Shown: in pieces, positions 44,467-54,582 of the stretch | Layout of the letters: each line of letters starts with the position of its first letter | How positions within the stretch are numbered: the stretch's first letter is position 1 | NCBI RefSeq assembly: GCF_014652915.1 | Contig: NZ_BMZS01000008.1 | Coordinates: forward strand, 248,001 to 312,000 | Origin: Thalassobaculum fulvum | GTDB lineage: Bacteria; Pseudomonadota; Alphaproteobacteria; Thalassobaculales; Thalassobaculaceae | Direction of reading: 5' to 3' | DNA length: 64,000 nt | Position numbers and translations under genes: made by a program | Notes under the pieces: model-generated | Told to the model about the DNA's origin: nothing | Databases searched by the model: none | Seen by the model: the letters and a program-made list of their open reading frames with translations, nothing else

Positions 44467-45042
44467 ATGGCCGCGACCGTGGTCGACCGCTTCATCGACG
44501 AGGTCCGCTCGGCCGTGGCCGAGGCGCCGGACGCGGCCGCCGCCGTCGACCGCGTGGTGCCGCTGATGCGCACTCTCGCCGGCGACCGCTCGTGGATCCG
44601 GCCGGAGTATTACGAGGTCGATGCCGACCAGGGCTTCGGCATCGTGGTGCTGCACGAGGAACCGCAGGACGGCTTCCTGGTGGAGACCATCTGCTGGGCC
44701 CCGGGGCGCGGGGTGGCGCCACACGACCACCGCACCTGGGGCGTCGTGATCGGTCTCGACGGCCGCGAGGTCAACGTCGACTGGCGGCGGCTCGACGACG
44801 GCAAGGTGCCCGGCCGCGCCACGCTGGAGACCGCCGCCGAGACCGTGGTCGAGCAGGGCGTGGTGAAGACCTTCGCGCCGGCCGACATCCACAGCATCCG
44901 CAACGCGTCCGACCGACCGTCGCTGTCCCTGCACGTCTACGGCCGCAACCTCGCGAAGCTCGACCGGTCGGAGTTCAACCCGCTGGCCGGGACGGAGGCC
45001 CCATGTCCGAAGCGAGCCAAGAAGCAGGCCAACACCGAGTAG
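44467..45042 (+). CDS. Cysteine-dioxygenase-like cupin protein
   Basis: This 191-aa single-cupin protein shows FLVETICWAPGRGVAPHDHR and TWGVVIGLDGREVNVDWRR, with the H-x-H pair in PHDHRTW, and the later metal-ligand His in FAPADIHSIRNAS and LSLHVYGRNL. This is the pattern of cysteine dioxygenase and related thiol dioxygenases (CDO_I-like). It might oxidise a small thiol or act on another ligand. ATG 44467 has GGGAGG upstream. Its 3' end overlaps the next gene by 40 bp, arguing for tight co-expression. Confidence 0.75.
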   Translation: MAATVVDRFIDEVRSAVAEAPDAAAAVDRVVPLMRTLAGDRSWIRPEYYEVDADQGFGIVVLHEEPQDGFLVETICWAPGRGVAPHDHRTWGVVIGLDGREVNVDWRRLDDGKVPGRATLETAAETVVEQGVVKTFAPADIHSIRNASDRPSLSLHVYGRNLAKLDRSEFNPLAGTEAPCPKRAKKQANTE

Positions 45043-46442
45043 AACCGGGCAGCGTCGCCGGACGGCTGGCGGCCTGGTGCGCCGGCCGCGGCAAGGTCTG
45101 GTCGGACCTGGCGGTCGGCCGCGCCCGCGACGCGGTCGAGGATACGATCGCCTGCATGATCGCCGGGGCGCACGAGGCGCCGGCGGTGGCGGCACGGCGG
45201 GCGGCCCTGGCCTGGGGGCGCGGCGGCGCGACCGCGGTCGGCACCGCCGGCCGGCTGTCGGCACCGGCCGCCGCCCTGGTCAACGGCACCGCCGCCCACA
45301 GCCTGGACTACGACGACATCTTCGTGCCGAGCTTCGGCCACGCCAGCGCGGTGCTGGTGCCGGCCCTGCTGGCGCTGGCCGAGGAACGCGGGCGGGACGG
45401 CCCGGCCCTGCTCGACGCCTACATCGTCGGCCTGGAGATGCAGGCGGCGGTCGGCGCCGGGGTCAACCGGGCGCACTACCTGGCCGGCTGGCACAGCACC
45501 TCGACGATCGGCTGCATCGGGGCCGCCGCCGGCTGCGCCCGGCTGATCGGCCTAGACGCCGAGGGCATCGCCCAGGCGATGGTGCTGGCGGTCAGCATGG
45601 CCGGCGGGACCAAGGTCCAGTTCGGCACCGCGGCCAAGCCGCTGCACGCCGGGCTCGGCGCCCAGCACGCGGTGCAGGCCGCCGTCCTGGCCGAGGCCGG
45701 CATGACCGGCCGGCCGGAGGCGCTGGAGGGCCGGTTCGGCTTCCTGGAGCTGTACGGCGCCGGTGAGACCCGCGGCTGGGAGGGCCATCTCGAAGGCCTG
45801 GGCGATACGCCGGCAATCGAGACGGTCGGGCTCAACGTCAAGCGCCACCCGTGCTGCGGCTCGGCCCACAACACGCTCGACTGCGTGCTCGAGCTGCAGG
45901 CCGAGCACGGCTTCGCGGCAGCCGAGGTCGAGCGGGTCGACACCCTGGTCGGTTCGATCAACGTCCGCAACCTGATGTACGCCACCCCGCGCAACGAGAT
46001 GGAGGCGCGGTTCTCGATGCCCTACTGCGTCGCGGCGGCCCTGCATCGTGGCCGGCTCAGCCTGGCCGACTTCCGGCCGGAGGCGGTGCGGCGCCCGGCG
46101 ATCGTCGCGATGATCCCGCGGATCCACATGACCGGCCGCGACCCGAAGGACGAGCCGACCGAGGCCGGCACCCGGCTGCCCCACGAGGTCCGGATCCGGC
46201 TGGCCGACGGCCGGGTCCTGGAGCGCGCGCGCACCTGGCCGCGCGGCGGGGTCCAGGCGCCGCTCGACGCCGAGGACCGCCGGATCAAGTTCGAGGACTG
46301 CGTGGCCCCGGTCCTGGGAGCCGACGCGGCGGCGACGCTGCGCACCAGCCTCGGCCGGCTCGACCGGCTCGCCGATCTGTCCGAGGTGACCGCCGCGCTG
46401 GCGCTTGCCGGGACCGGCGCCGCGGCCGGTGCAGCGGAGTAG
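45003..46442 (+). CDS. MmgE/PrpD-family protein
   Basis: This 479-aa protein belongs to the MmgE/PrpD family, which contains 2-methylcitrate dehydratase, cis-aconitate decarboxylase and related lyases and epimerases. Motifs are ALVNGTAAHSLDYDDIFVPS with FGHASAVLVPALLALAEE, GAAAGCARLIGLDAEGIAQA and KRHPCCGSAHNTLDC. ATG 45003 lies inside the cupin gene. It is the last gene of the operon. The reaction is unknown, but the setting predicts a lyase/dehydratase step for the CoA-linked or free imported acid. Confidence 0.9.
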   Translation: MSEASQEAGQHRVEPGSVAGRLAAWCAGRGKVWSDLAVGRARDAVEDTIACMIAGAHEAPAVAARRAALAWGRGGATAVGTAGRLSAPAAALVNGTAAHSLDYDDIFVPSFGHASAVLVPALLALAEERGRDGPALLDAYIVGLEMQAAVGAGVNRAHYLAGWHSTSTIGCIGAAAGCARLIGLDAEGIAQAMVLAVSMAGGTKVQFGTAAKPLHAGLGAQHAVQAAVLAEAGMTGRPEALEGRFGFLELYGAGETRGWEGHLEGLGDTPAIETVGLNVKRHPCCGSAHNTLDCVLELQAEHGFAAAEVERVDTLVGSINVRNLMYATPRNEMEARFSMPYCVAAALHRGRLSLADFRPEAVRRPAIVAMIPRIHMTGRDPKDEPTEAGTRLPHEVRIRLADGRVLERARTWPRGGVQAPLDAEDRRIKFEDCVAPVLGADAAATLRTSLGRLDRLADLSEVTAALALAGTGAAAGAAE

Positions 46443-46463
46443 CGCCGCAGAGTAGCGCCGCAG
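46438..46463 (+). repeat. 13-bp tandem duplication at the prpD-like stop
   Basis: AGTAGCGCCGCAG occurs twice in tandem (46438-46450 and 46451-46463). The TAG stop of the PrpD-like gene (46440-46442) lies in the first copy. It is a simple slippage duplication with no effect on the frame. Confidence 0.7.
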
Positions 46464-46488
46464 GGCGGCGCCGGCCGGAGCCTGCGGA

Positions 46489-46908
46489 TCAGCGCCCCCA
46501 GCCGGAATACACCCATTGCCCGATCACGCCGCCGGTCACCGCCGCACCGACCGCCACGAGACGCGACGTGGCGAGCGCCGCCTCGAGAGTCGCCCCCGTG
46601 ACCGGGGCTCCGGCGAGCGCTGCCGAGACCGCCGAGTATCCGAGCATCGGCAGGACCGTGTTGGCCGCCACGACGCCCGCGACGGCGCCGAGGGCGATCG
46701 CCGTCATGCTGTATCCGGCGGACGCCCGCGGCTGGCCGACGATCTCCTCGTAGGTCACCGGCGGAAGGCCGGAACTCTCGGCGTTCCGGTCGGCGTATGC
46801 CGCGACGCGGGCGATCGGAGCTCCCGACGGGATCTCGGCGGCGGCGGCCCCCGCCCAGCCGACGGCCAGGAGCGTGGCGAGTGCGAACAGCGTGGCGATG
46901 CGGAACAT
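46489..46908 (-). CDS. Hypothetical secreted/membrane protein, glycine-zipper-like
   Basis: This 139-aa product has a signal peptide (MFRIATLFALATLLAVGWAG, then AAAAE) and a C-terminal half of small residues (GYSMTAIALGAVAGVVAANT, VAVGAAVTGGVIGQWVYSGW) that looks like glycine-zipper membrane helices. No family is recognised. It is the downstream member of a minus-strand group with 46978 and 47243. The start is ATG 46908. Confidence 0.65.
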   Translation of the reverse strand: MFRIATLFALATLLAVGWAGAAAAEIPSGAPIARVAAYADRNAESSGLPPVTYEEIVGQPRASAGYSMTAIALGAVAGVVAANTVLPMLGYSAVSAALAGAPVTGATLEAALATSRLVAVGAAVTGGVIGQWVYSGWGR

Positions 46909-46977
46909 CAGCTAGTCTCCCCGGTCAAGCCGCGCTTCCGATCGGCGGGCAGCCGCTGCGGCATCGACGTTGCAGGC

Positions 46978-47208
46978 TTACTTGTCGGCGGCCGGCGCGG
47001 ACTCGTTCATGAGCCTCTCGACCGGCACGCACAGCATGGTCACGTTCTTGGCGTTGAGCGAGGCGAAGCCCTCGACCGCTCCCCGGGTGTCGGTCTCGGG
47101 GATCCGCACCTGGGGAACCGCCTCGATGCAGGCGTCGCGCGTCGCGAAGTGGCCGACCGAAGCCGGCACGCTGCTCCCGACGAACACCATCAGGACCCAT
47201 TTCACCAA
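46978..47208 (-). CDS. Hypothetical small secreted protein, 76 aa
   Basis: The product MVKWVLMVFVGSSVPASVGH begins with a short hydrophobic segment that could be a signal peptide. Later FATRDACIEAVPQVRIPETD and NVTMLCVPVERLMNESAPAA supply two Cys that could pair. The start is a TTG at 47208 with AGGAGG 7 bases upstream. No family is recognised. It lies between two other minus-strand genes of unknown role. Confidence 0.6.
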   Translation of the reverse strand: MVKWVLMVFVGSSVPASVGHFATRDACIEAVPQVRIPETDTRGAVEGFASLNAKNVTMLCVPVERLMNESAPAADK

Positions 47209-47242
47209 GATCGCCTCCTGTCATTCGATCGGTCGCGCCGCC

Positions 47243-48355
47243 CTAGCGTCCGGTCCGGGTCGCGGTCGAGCCCACGACGACGATCGGCATCACGCCGACG
47301 ATGTTCTCCGTGTAGATCGGATCCCAGTCGGGATGTCCCGTCGGCACGCTGAGCTCGGCGATCATCCGGTCGATCTCCTTCTCCTCGGCGGAGTCCGGGG
47401 GGATCCGCTGCCTGAGCAGCCGGAGCGGCAGGTCGTAGGTCCTGTCGGCCCGAAAGGCCTGCCGAAGCTTCGGCACGGCCTCGTCGGGGCGGCCCTGCTT
47501 CTCCAGGCTGATCGCCCACATGACGAAGGCGGCCGAACGGGTCTGGGCAAACTCCGCCGGGGCGGCGTGACGGATCGCGGCGTCAAAGGCCTCGATCGCG
47601 TCCCGATGGCGCCCGTTGCCGGCAAGCACAGTGCCGAGGTTCAGCCAGGCCGGCGCGAAGTCCGGGCTGATCGAGAGAACGTCGAGAAACGCCCGGCCCG
47701 CCTCCTGGTCCCGGTGCAGCATGGCCAGGGCCACACCGCGCAGGTTGAGAAGCCATGGCCGGTCGCTGTCGGTGACCGTGGGCAGCGCTTCCTCGGCGCA
47801 GCGCAGCGTCTCGACCGGGTCCGGCCGCCCCTCCATCAGCGAACGCCGGAGCAGCTCGGCACACGCGACCTGCGGATCGACCAGCCGCACCAGCACCCAT
47901 CCGGCATCCCGCATCAGCTGGTCGAGCTGGTCCATCGGCCGCTCGAAGCGCGCCCGGACGACCTGCTGGTCGGACCGGCGCGCCCGCAGCTCCATGAGCG
48001 CCTTGCCGTGCTCCGCGACGATGTCGCCGGTTATCGTGAACTCGAGCAGCCCGACGGACTGCTGGACGCGCTGCAGGAGACGCAGCACGCCGGCGTCGCG
48101 GGCGATCTTGTCTATGGAGCCGTCGGCGTTCGGGGTCGAGATGCGGGTCCCGCGACTGAAGGACCGGGCCCGACGCATCACCAGATAGGCTTCGTCCTTC
48201 AGCTTCTGCTCGATCGACGCCGGGGTGTAGCCCCAATGCTCGCCGATCGCCTCGGAGATGGTGATCCGGCTGATCGTGACCGGCCGGACGTCGAGGCTCG
48301 ATTCCAGCCCGATGATGCCGAGCACGATCCCGAACAAGGAGATGAGATCGCCCAT
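47243..48355 (-). CDS. TPR-repeat protein with N-terminal anchor
   Basis: This 370-aa protein starts MGDLISLFGIVLGIIGLESS, a membrane anchor or signal. The next 200 residues are mixed and include HWGYTPASIEQKLKDEAYLV. The C-terminal half has TPR repeats (NLRGVALAMLHRDQEAGRAF, WLNLGTVLAGNGRHRDAIEA, FVMWAISLEKQGRPDEAVPK). ATG 48355 is chosen because GGAG lies 8 bases upstream; the open frame continues to 48397. The function is unknown. Confidence 0.75.
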   Translation of the reverse strand: MGDLISLFGIVLGIIGLESSLDVRPVTISRITISEAIGEHWGYTPASIEQKLKDEAYLVMRRARSFSRGTRISTPNADGSIDKIARDAGVLRLLQRVQQSVGLLEFTITGDIVAEHGKALMELRARRSDQQVVRARFERPMDQLDQLMRDAGWVLVRLVDPQVACAELLRRSLMEGRPDPVETLRCAEEALPTVTDSDRPWLLNLRGVALAMLHRDQEAGRAFLDVLSISPDFAPAWLNLGTVLAGNGRHRDAIEAFDAAIRHAAPAEFAQTRSAAFVMWAISLEKQGRPDEAVPKLRQAFRADRTYDLPLRLLRQRIPPDSAEEKEIDRMIAELSVPTGHPDWDPIYTENIVGVMPIVVVGSTATRTGR

Positions 48356-48446
48356 CGACCGGCTCCATCCGCCACCGAAGTCCCGCAGGGACTGCACAAC
48401 GACGCGGCAGGATAGAGGCCCGTTCAGCCCCGGACGTTGATCAGGA

Positions 48447-49268
48447 TCAAGACCAGCCCCACCAGGCCCGGACCGCGCGTCCCATGACCCGGGTCAGGTC
48501 GTCACCGGCGAGCCAGGGCAGTTCCTCGGTGAACATGGTCACGCACTGCCGCCAGGAGCACGGCATCTTGGAGATGTCGGTGCCCCAGAACACCCGGTCG
48601 GGGCCGAACGCGTCGAACACCTGCCGGAGGTATGTGTGCATCGCCGGAAACGGATAGGCCTCGCCGGAGTAGCCCGGCACGCCGGTCGCCTTCACTGCGA
48701 CGTTCGGCAGCCTGGCCAGCTTCAGCAGGTCCGGGATGTGGGTCATCGCGGCGGCGTCCTTGAGCGTCGTGTTGCCGCCCCTGCCGCCGAGATGGTCGAT
48801 GCTGAGCCGCAGGCCGGGATGCCGGGCGGCGACCTCCCCCAGCACCTCGAACGATCCGGTCGCCAGGGTCGTCACCGGAAGGCCGAACCGCTCGGCGGCG
48901 TCCCAGAACCACTCCAGCTCGCCGTCGTGCAGTCTCCGGCGGTTCTCGCCCTCCAGGAACATGCAGCGCAGGCCGAGCATGCCTGTTCGCTCGCGCCAGC
49001 GTGCCATGGCCGCCCGGCTCTCGTCCGGCCGGCCCAGGTCGACGGCGCCGATGATCGCGAAACGGCCGGGCCAGGTCCGGACGGCGTCGACCGCCAGCCC
49101 GGTCGAGGTCGGGTCCCAGGACGGCGGGTGGATCACCGCGGCGTCGACCCCGGCCTCGTCCATCATCGCGACGGCCTCGGCCGCGCCGAACGACGTCACC
49201 TGCCAGTGCGCCATGTTGCTCGGCAGCCCGGTCCCCCAGACGTGGATCTGAGCGTCGACGATCTCCAA
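48447..49268 (-). CDS. Amidohydrolase-family (TIM-barrel) hydrolase
   Basis: This 273-aa member of the amidohydrolase_2 group, like 2-pyrone-4,6-dicarboxylate lactonase, shows MEIVDAQIHVWGTGLPSNMA (one metal-ligand His; the usual D-x-H-x-H is D-A-Q-I-H here), LRLSIDHLGGRGG and RVFWGTDISKMP with the C-terminal Asp. The D-x-H variant suggests a metal-poor or metal-independent enzyme. The start is a TTG at 49268 with GGAGAG upstream. The substrate is unknown. Confidence 0.82.
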   Translation of the reverse strand: MEIVDAQIHVWGTGLPSNMAHWQVTSFGAAEAVAMMDEAGVDAAVIHPPSWDPTSTGLAVDAVRTWPGRFAIIGAVDLGRPDESRAAMARWRERTGMLGLRCMFLEGENRRRLHDGELEWFWDAAERFGLPVTTLATGSFEVLGEVAARHPGLRLSIDHLGGRGGNTTLKDAAAMTHIPDLLKLARLPNVAVKATGVPGYSGEAYPFPAMHTYLRQVFDAFGPDRVFWGTDISKMPCSWRQCVTMFTEELPWLAGDDLTRVMGRAVRAWWGWS

Positions 49269-49313
49269 CGGTCTCTCCTCCGCCGCGGCCCGGCCCCGAA
49301 GCCGATCGCCGCC

Positions 49314-50225
49314 CTACGCCCCCTTGGCCTCCGGCCGCCACACCTCGACCCGGTTGCGGCCGTTCTGCTTGGCGGCGTACAGCGCCTTGTCGGCGCGCTC
49401 GATCAGCTCCTCGAGCGGCCGGCGCGGCGTCATCAGGGTCAGGCCGAACGACACCGTGACGGCGAGCTCGCGGCCGTCGCCGAGCCCGATCGGCTGGCCG
49501 GCGACCCGCTCGCGCACCCGCTCCAGCACCCGCCGCGCCTCCTCCGGCCCGGTGTCAGGCAGGCACAGCAGGAACTCCTCGCCGCCGTAGCGGTACACCG
49601 AGTCGTAGGGCCGCAGGCTCTCGATCAGCAGCCCGGCGACCGCCGACAGCACGATGTCGCCGGCGGCATGGCCGTAGCCGTCGTTGATCGACTTGAAGCG
49701 GTCGACGTCGGCCAGCGCCAGGCAGCCCGGCGTGCCGGAGCGCCGGGCCCGCTGCATCTCGCGCTTGAGGTCGCGCAGCATGACCTGGCGGGTCTGGGCA
49801 CCGGTCAGCGGGTCGATGTCGCTGATCGCCGCCTGGAACGCCCGCACCAGCCGGCCGGCCAGCTCGTCGAACGCCCGGACCTTGTCGAGCAGGGCGTCGT
49901 ACTCCTCGACCGGGACCTTGGCGTCCTTCCAGGCCCGGCCGGCCAGCAGCGCGATGTGGTTCAGCAGCGCCTCGTGCAGCGCCACCAGGGTGCCGAAGGC
50001 CGGCTGGTCGACCGGCGGCGTCTCCTTGCGCTGCTCGTACCACAGGCCGAACGCGCTCTCGCCGTGGGCGCCGAGCTTCAGCAGGTCCGGGTCCGGCCGC
50101 ACCTTGGATATCGCCGAGCGGTGGAAGCGGGCCAGCCGGTCGTCGACCTCGGCCCGCGCCCGCTCGATCGCCGCCACCAGGCGGTCGTAATTGTGGCGAT
50201 GGGAGGCGGCGTTGCCGGCGGTCAT
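49314..50225 (-). CDS. Diguanylate cyclase with degenerate CZB-type sensor (DgcZ-like)
   Basis: This 303-aa product makes c-di-GMP. The GGDEF domain (about residues 135-295) has the active motif YRYGGEEFLL and an inhibitory I-site RPYD directly in the RxxD place, so product inhibition is expected. Residues 1-130 align with the zinc-binding CZB domain of E. coli DgcZ. Of the DgcZ Zn ligands (His22, Cys52, His79, His83) only the His of LVALHEALLNH seems retained; Cys52 is Ser in GESAFGLW and His83 is Leu. Zinc sensing is therefore probably lost or altered. The start is ATG 50225. Confidence 0.88.
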   Translation of the reverse strand: MTAGNAASHRHNYDRLVAAIERARAEVDDRLARFHRSAISKVRPDPDLLKLGAHGESAFGLWYEQRKETPPVDQPAFGTLVALHEALLNHIALLAGRAWKDAKVPVEEYDALLDKVRAFDELAGRLVRAFQAAISDIDPLTGAQTRQVMLRDLKREMQRARRSGTPGCLALADVDRFKSINDGYGHAAGDIVLSAVAGLLIESLRPYDSVYRYGGEEFLLCLPDTGPEEARRVLERVRERVAGQPIGLGDGRELAVTVSFGLTLMTPRRPLEELIERADKALYAAKQNGRNRVEVWRPEAKGA

Positions 50226-50280
50226 CGCCGGCTCCGCGTGCCTGCCGGGCCCCGCCGCATCCCCTCCCGCCGCACCCGCA

Positions 50281-52254
<1,974 letters not shown>

Positions 52255-52503
52255 GCTGTCCTCCCAACTCGAAGCCGTAGGGTCTCACGCCTGCCCCGGT
52301 TCTTACAGCCGGCCTACCGGACCGCGCAACGCCGACGCGGTTCGTCCGGGTTGCGGCTGGCCGTCCGCCTCGGTCCTACCTTCCAATCCCTTGTGCCCTT
52401 GTCTTGACCTGAGCAACCATGGTGGCCTGGGAATGAGCATGCACAAGTAGACTAAACACCCACTTTCGCATCGCAACCACCGGCGGCACTCGGGGCCATC
52501 CTC

Positions 52504-53251
52504 ATGCTGAGACTCATGTCATTGCTACTATTCTTGGTCGCGACCCTCGCGACCTCACACGCATATTCCGAAGATTATCGCGACCTTCGGCTTTTTAACC
52601 GATATATCGCGACATTTAATTTGCCCGTTCACGTCGCCATCAACAGCTCGACGCCCCCCTCCAATGAAATATCGGGTCGGCGCTTGGATCGATAAATTCA
52701 ACAACCTCGGCGATCAAGATTCATTATTACTTGATAATAAGATTACCTTTAATGATGCTATAGATTCTTTCACACCCCTGCTACTGATTGACGTCATCGA
52801 AGAAAACATTAGAACCAAACAGGATCGAAATAGATATGTCGCGCCAAAGGTTCGCAATTTGTTCGACAGAATTCACATGAGAACAGTCGACCGGTCTGTA
52901 TCCGGAGGTGCCGCCGTTATCTTTCAACCCAGAATGCAGTATATCGATCCCAAATCCCAAATCGCGAACTGTGAATACGATGTCATCGGCACAGTCAATC
53001 CTCAATCAAATAACGAGACAATCGATGGACTTGCCGTGTACCTTGGCGTATGGAAGCACATATCTGAAAAGAATTTAGATGTATGTATAATTCACACCCT
53101 AGGTGCACTTGCAAACATCGAAATTCGCATTGCTGCGGTAAAGAATGAAGAATTAGGTGGCGATGTTTCAACTCTCGATTTCCGAAAATCCATTAGCGAA
53201 CCCGTTTTCAAGAAATTCACAGACTTTCTCAATTCCAAAACAAGAAGATAG
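52504..53251 (+). pseudogene. AT-rich ORFan split by a frameshift in a C6 run
   Basis: Frame 1 from ATG 52504 encodes a signal peptide (MLRLMSLLLFLVATLATSHA) and SEDYRDLRLFNRYIATFNLP, but stops at 52695. Frame 2 is open from about 52650 to 53251 (KYRVGAWIDKFNNLGDQDSL through FTDFLNSKTRR). Removing one C from the run of six at 52654-52659 joins them into one protein of about 248 aa. No family is recognised. Base composition is strikingly AT-rich against the GC-rich neighbours, with many Asn, Ile and Lys, a sign of recent horizontal acquisition. It may be a pseudogene, a phase-variable gene or a sequencing error. Confidence 0.65.
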
Positions 53252-53500
53252 CCAATTAGAACGAAACAGAATCACGGCGACAGTGCACCGAATTGAAGGC
53301 CGTCATCGCCGCTGAGCGCATGCACTAAGGCCTCGGCCAAATCGGACCGTGATCTGAAAATACCGTGGCCATCCCACCCGGAATCGCAATGGCGTCCGGG
53401 AAGGCCGAGCCGTCCCCGCCGGCCGGCGCAAGGCCGACGCAGGGCGGCCATGCGTCGAGGATGCTTGCTGCACCGCGAAACCGGCGTAGGCTCGGCGATC

Positions 53501-54517
53501 ATGCCCGACACGCCAGCGGCCCCGTCCGGGGTCCTCCGCCGCCCCGCCGCCACCCTGCGCACCGCCCTCGACGCCGCCGAGGCGCGCTGGCTGGTGCTGC
53601 CCGGCAACGTCCGCGGCGCGGTGTGGATCATGCTGGCGGCCTGCCTGTTCACGGTCATGGGGGCGCTGATCAAGACGGTCGGCGCCCGGCTCGACAGCCT
53701 GCAGATCAGCTTCTTCCGCTGCGCCCTCGGGCTGGCGGTGATCCTGCCGTTCATGCTGGGCGCCGGGCCGGCGGCGTTCCGCACCGAGCGGCCGCTGATG
53801 CACCTGTGGCGCGGCCTGCTGGGTACCACCGCGATGTTCTGCGGCTTCTACGCGGTCACCCACCTGCCGCTGGCCGACGCCACCGCGATCGGCTTCGCCA
53901 ACACCCTGTTCATGATCGTGCTGGCGGTGCTGTTCCTCGGCGAGCAGGTGCGCTGGCGGCGCTGGACCGCGACCGGGGTCGGCTTCGTCGGCGTGCTGGT
54001 GATGGTCGGACCGGCCGGCCAGAGCCAGGCCCTGCCGATGGCGATCGCCCTGTTCGGCACGCTCTGCGTGGCGACCGTGTCGGTGGTGATCAAGAAGCTG
54101 AGCCGGACCGAATCCCCGCTCAGCATCCTGTTCAGCTTCGGCCTGGTCTCGACGGTCGCGTCGGCCGGGCCGGCGATCATGGTCTGGCAGACCCCGACGC
54201 TCGCGGAACTGGGCCTGATGTTCCTGATCGCCGCGATCGGCACGGTCGCCCAGAACTGCGGCATCCGCGGCTACCGGGCCGGCGAGGCGACCGCGGTGGC
54301 GCCGTTCGACTACTGCCGCCTGCTGTTCGCCGGCGCGCTCGGCTACCTGGTGTTCGGCGACGTGCCGAGCCCGCAGACCCTGGCGGGGGCCGGGTTGATC
54401 GTCGCCGCCACCCTGTACATCGCCCGGCGCGAGGCGGCATTGGCGCGGCAGCCGGCGCAACCCGCCACGACACCCGCGCCGATCGCGCCTGTCGCGAAAG
54501 GCGAGCCGGCGGAGTAG
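53501..54517 (+). CDS. EamA/DMT-family transporter
   Basis: This 338-aa inner-membrane carrier has ten helices in two EamA repeats (about residues 45-175 and 185-310): VWIMLAACLFTVMGALIKTV, FCGFYAVTHLPLADATAIGF and AQNCGIRGYRAGEATAVAPF, whose GFA/TAIGFANTLF and TAVAPFDYCRLL segments are family marks. ATG 53501 was chosen. It probably exports metabolites or imports amino acids; the substrate is unknown. The 53252-53500 gap before it shows no credible gene. Confidence 0.88.
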   Translation: MPDTPAAPSGVLRRPAATLRTALDAAEARWLVLPGNVRGAVWIMLAACLFTVMGALIKTVGARLDSLQISFFRCALGLAVILPFMLGAGPAAFRTERPLMHLWRGLLGTTAMFCGFYAVTHLPLADATAIGFANTLFMIVLAVLFLGEQVRWRRWTATGVGFVGVLVMVGPAGQSQALPMAIALFGTLCVATVSVVIKKLSRTESPLSILFSFGLVSTVASAGPAIMVWQTPTLAELGLMFLIAAIGTVAQNCGIRGYRAGEATAVAPFDYCRLLFAGALGYLVFGDVPSPQTLAGAGLIVAATLYIARREAALARQPAQPATTPAPIAPVAKGEPAE

Positions 54518-54582
54518 TCTGAGCGTTCACAGCCGGGTCCACCCCCGCGGTGGGCACGACGCGTGGGGAGGCGTCGCGAAAC

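Noticed and set aside
53272-53365. Minus-strand fragment ending in FRSRSDLAEALVHALSGDDG
   Set aside because: It looks protein-like but is short, matches no recognised family and merges into an obvious shadow frame of the transporter gene.
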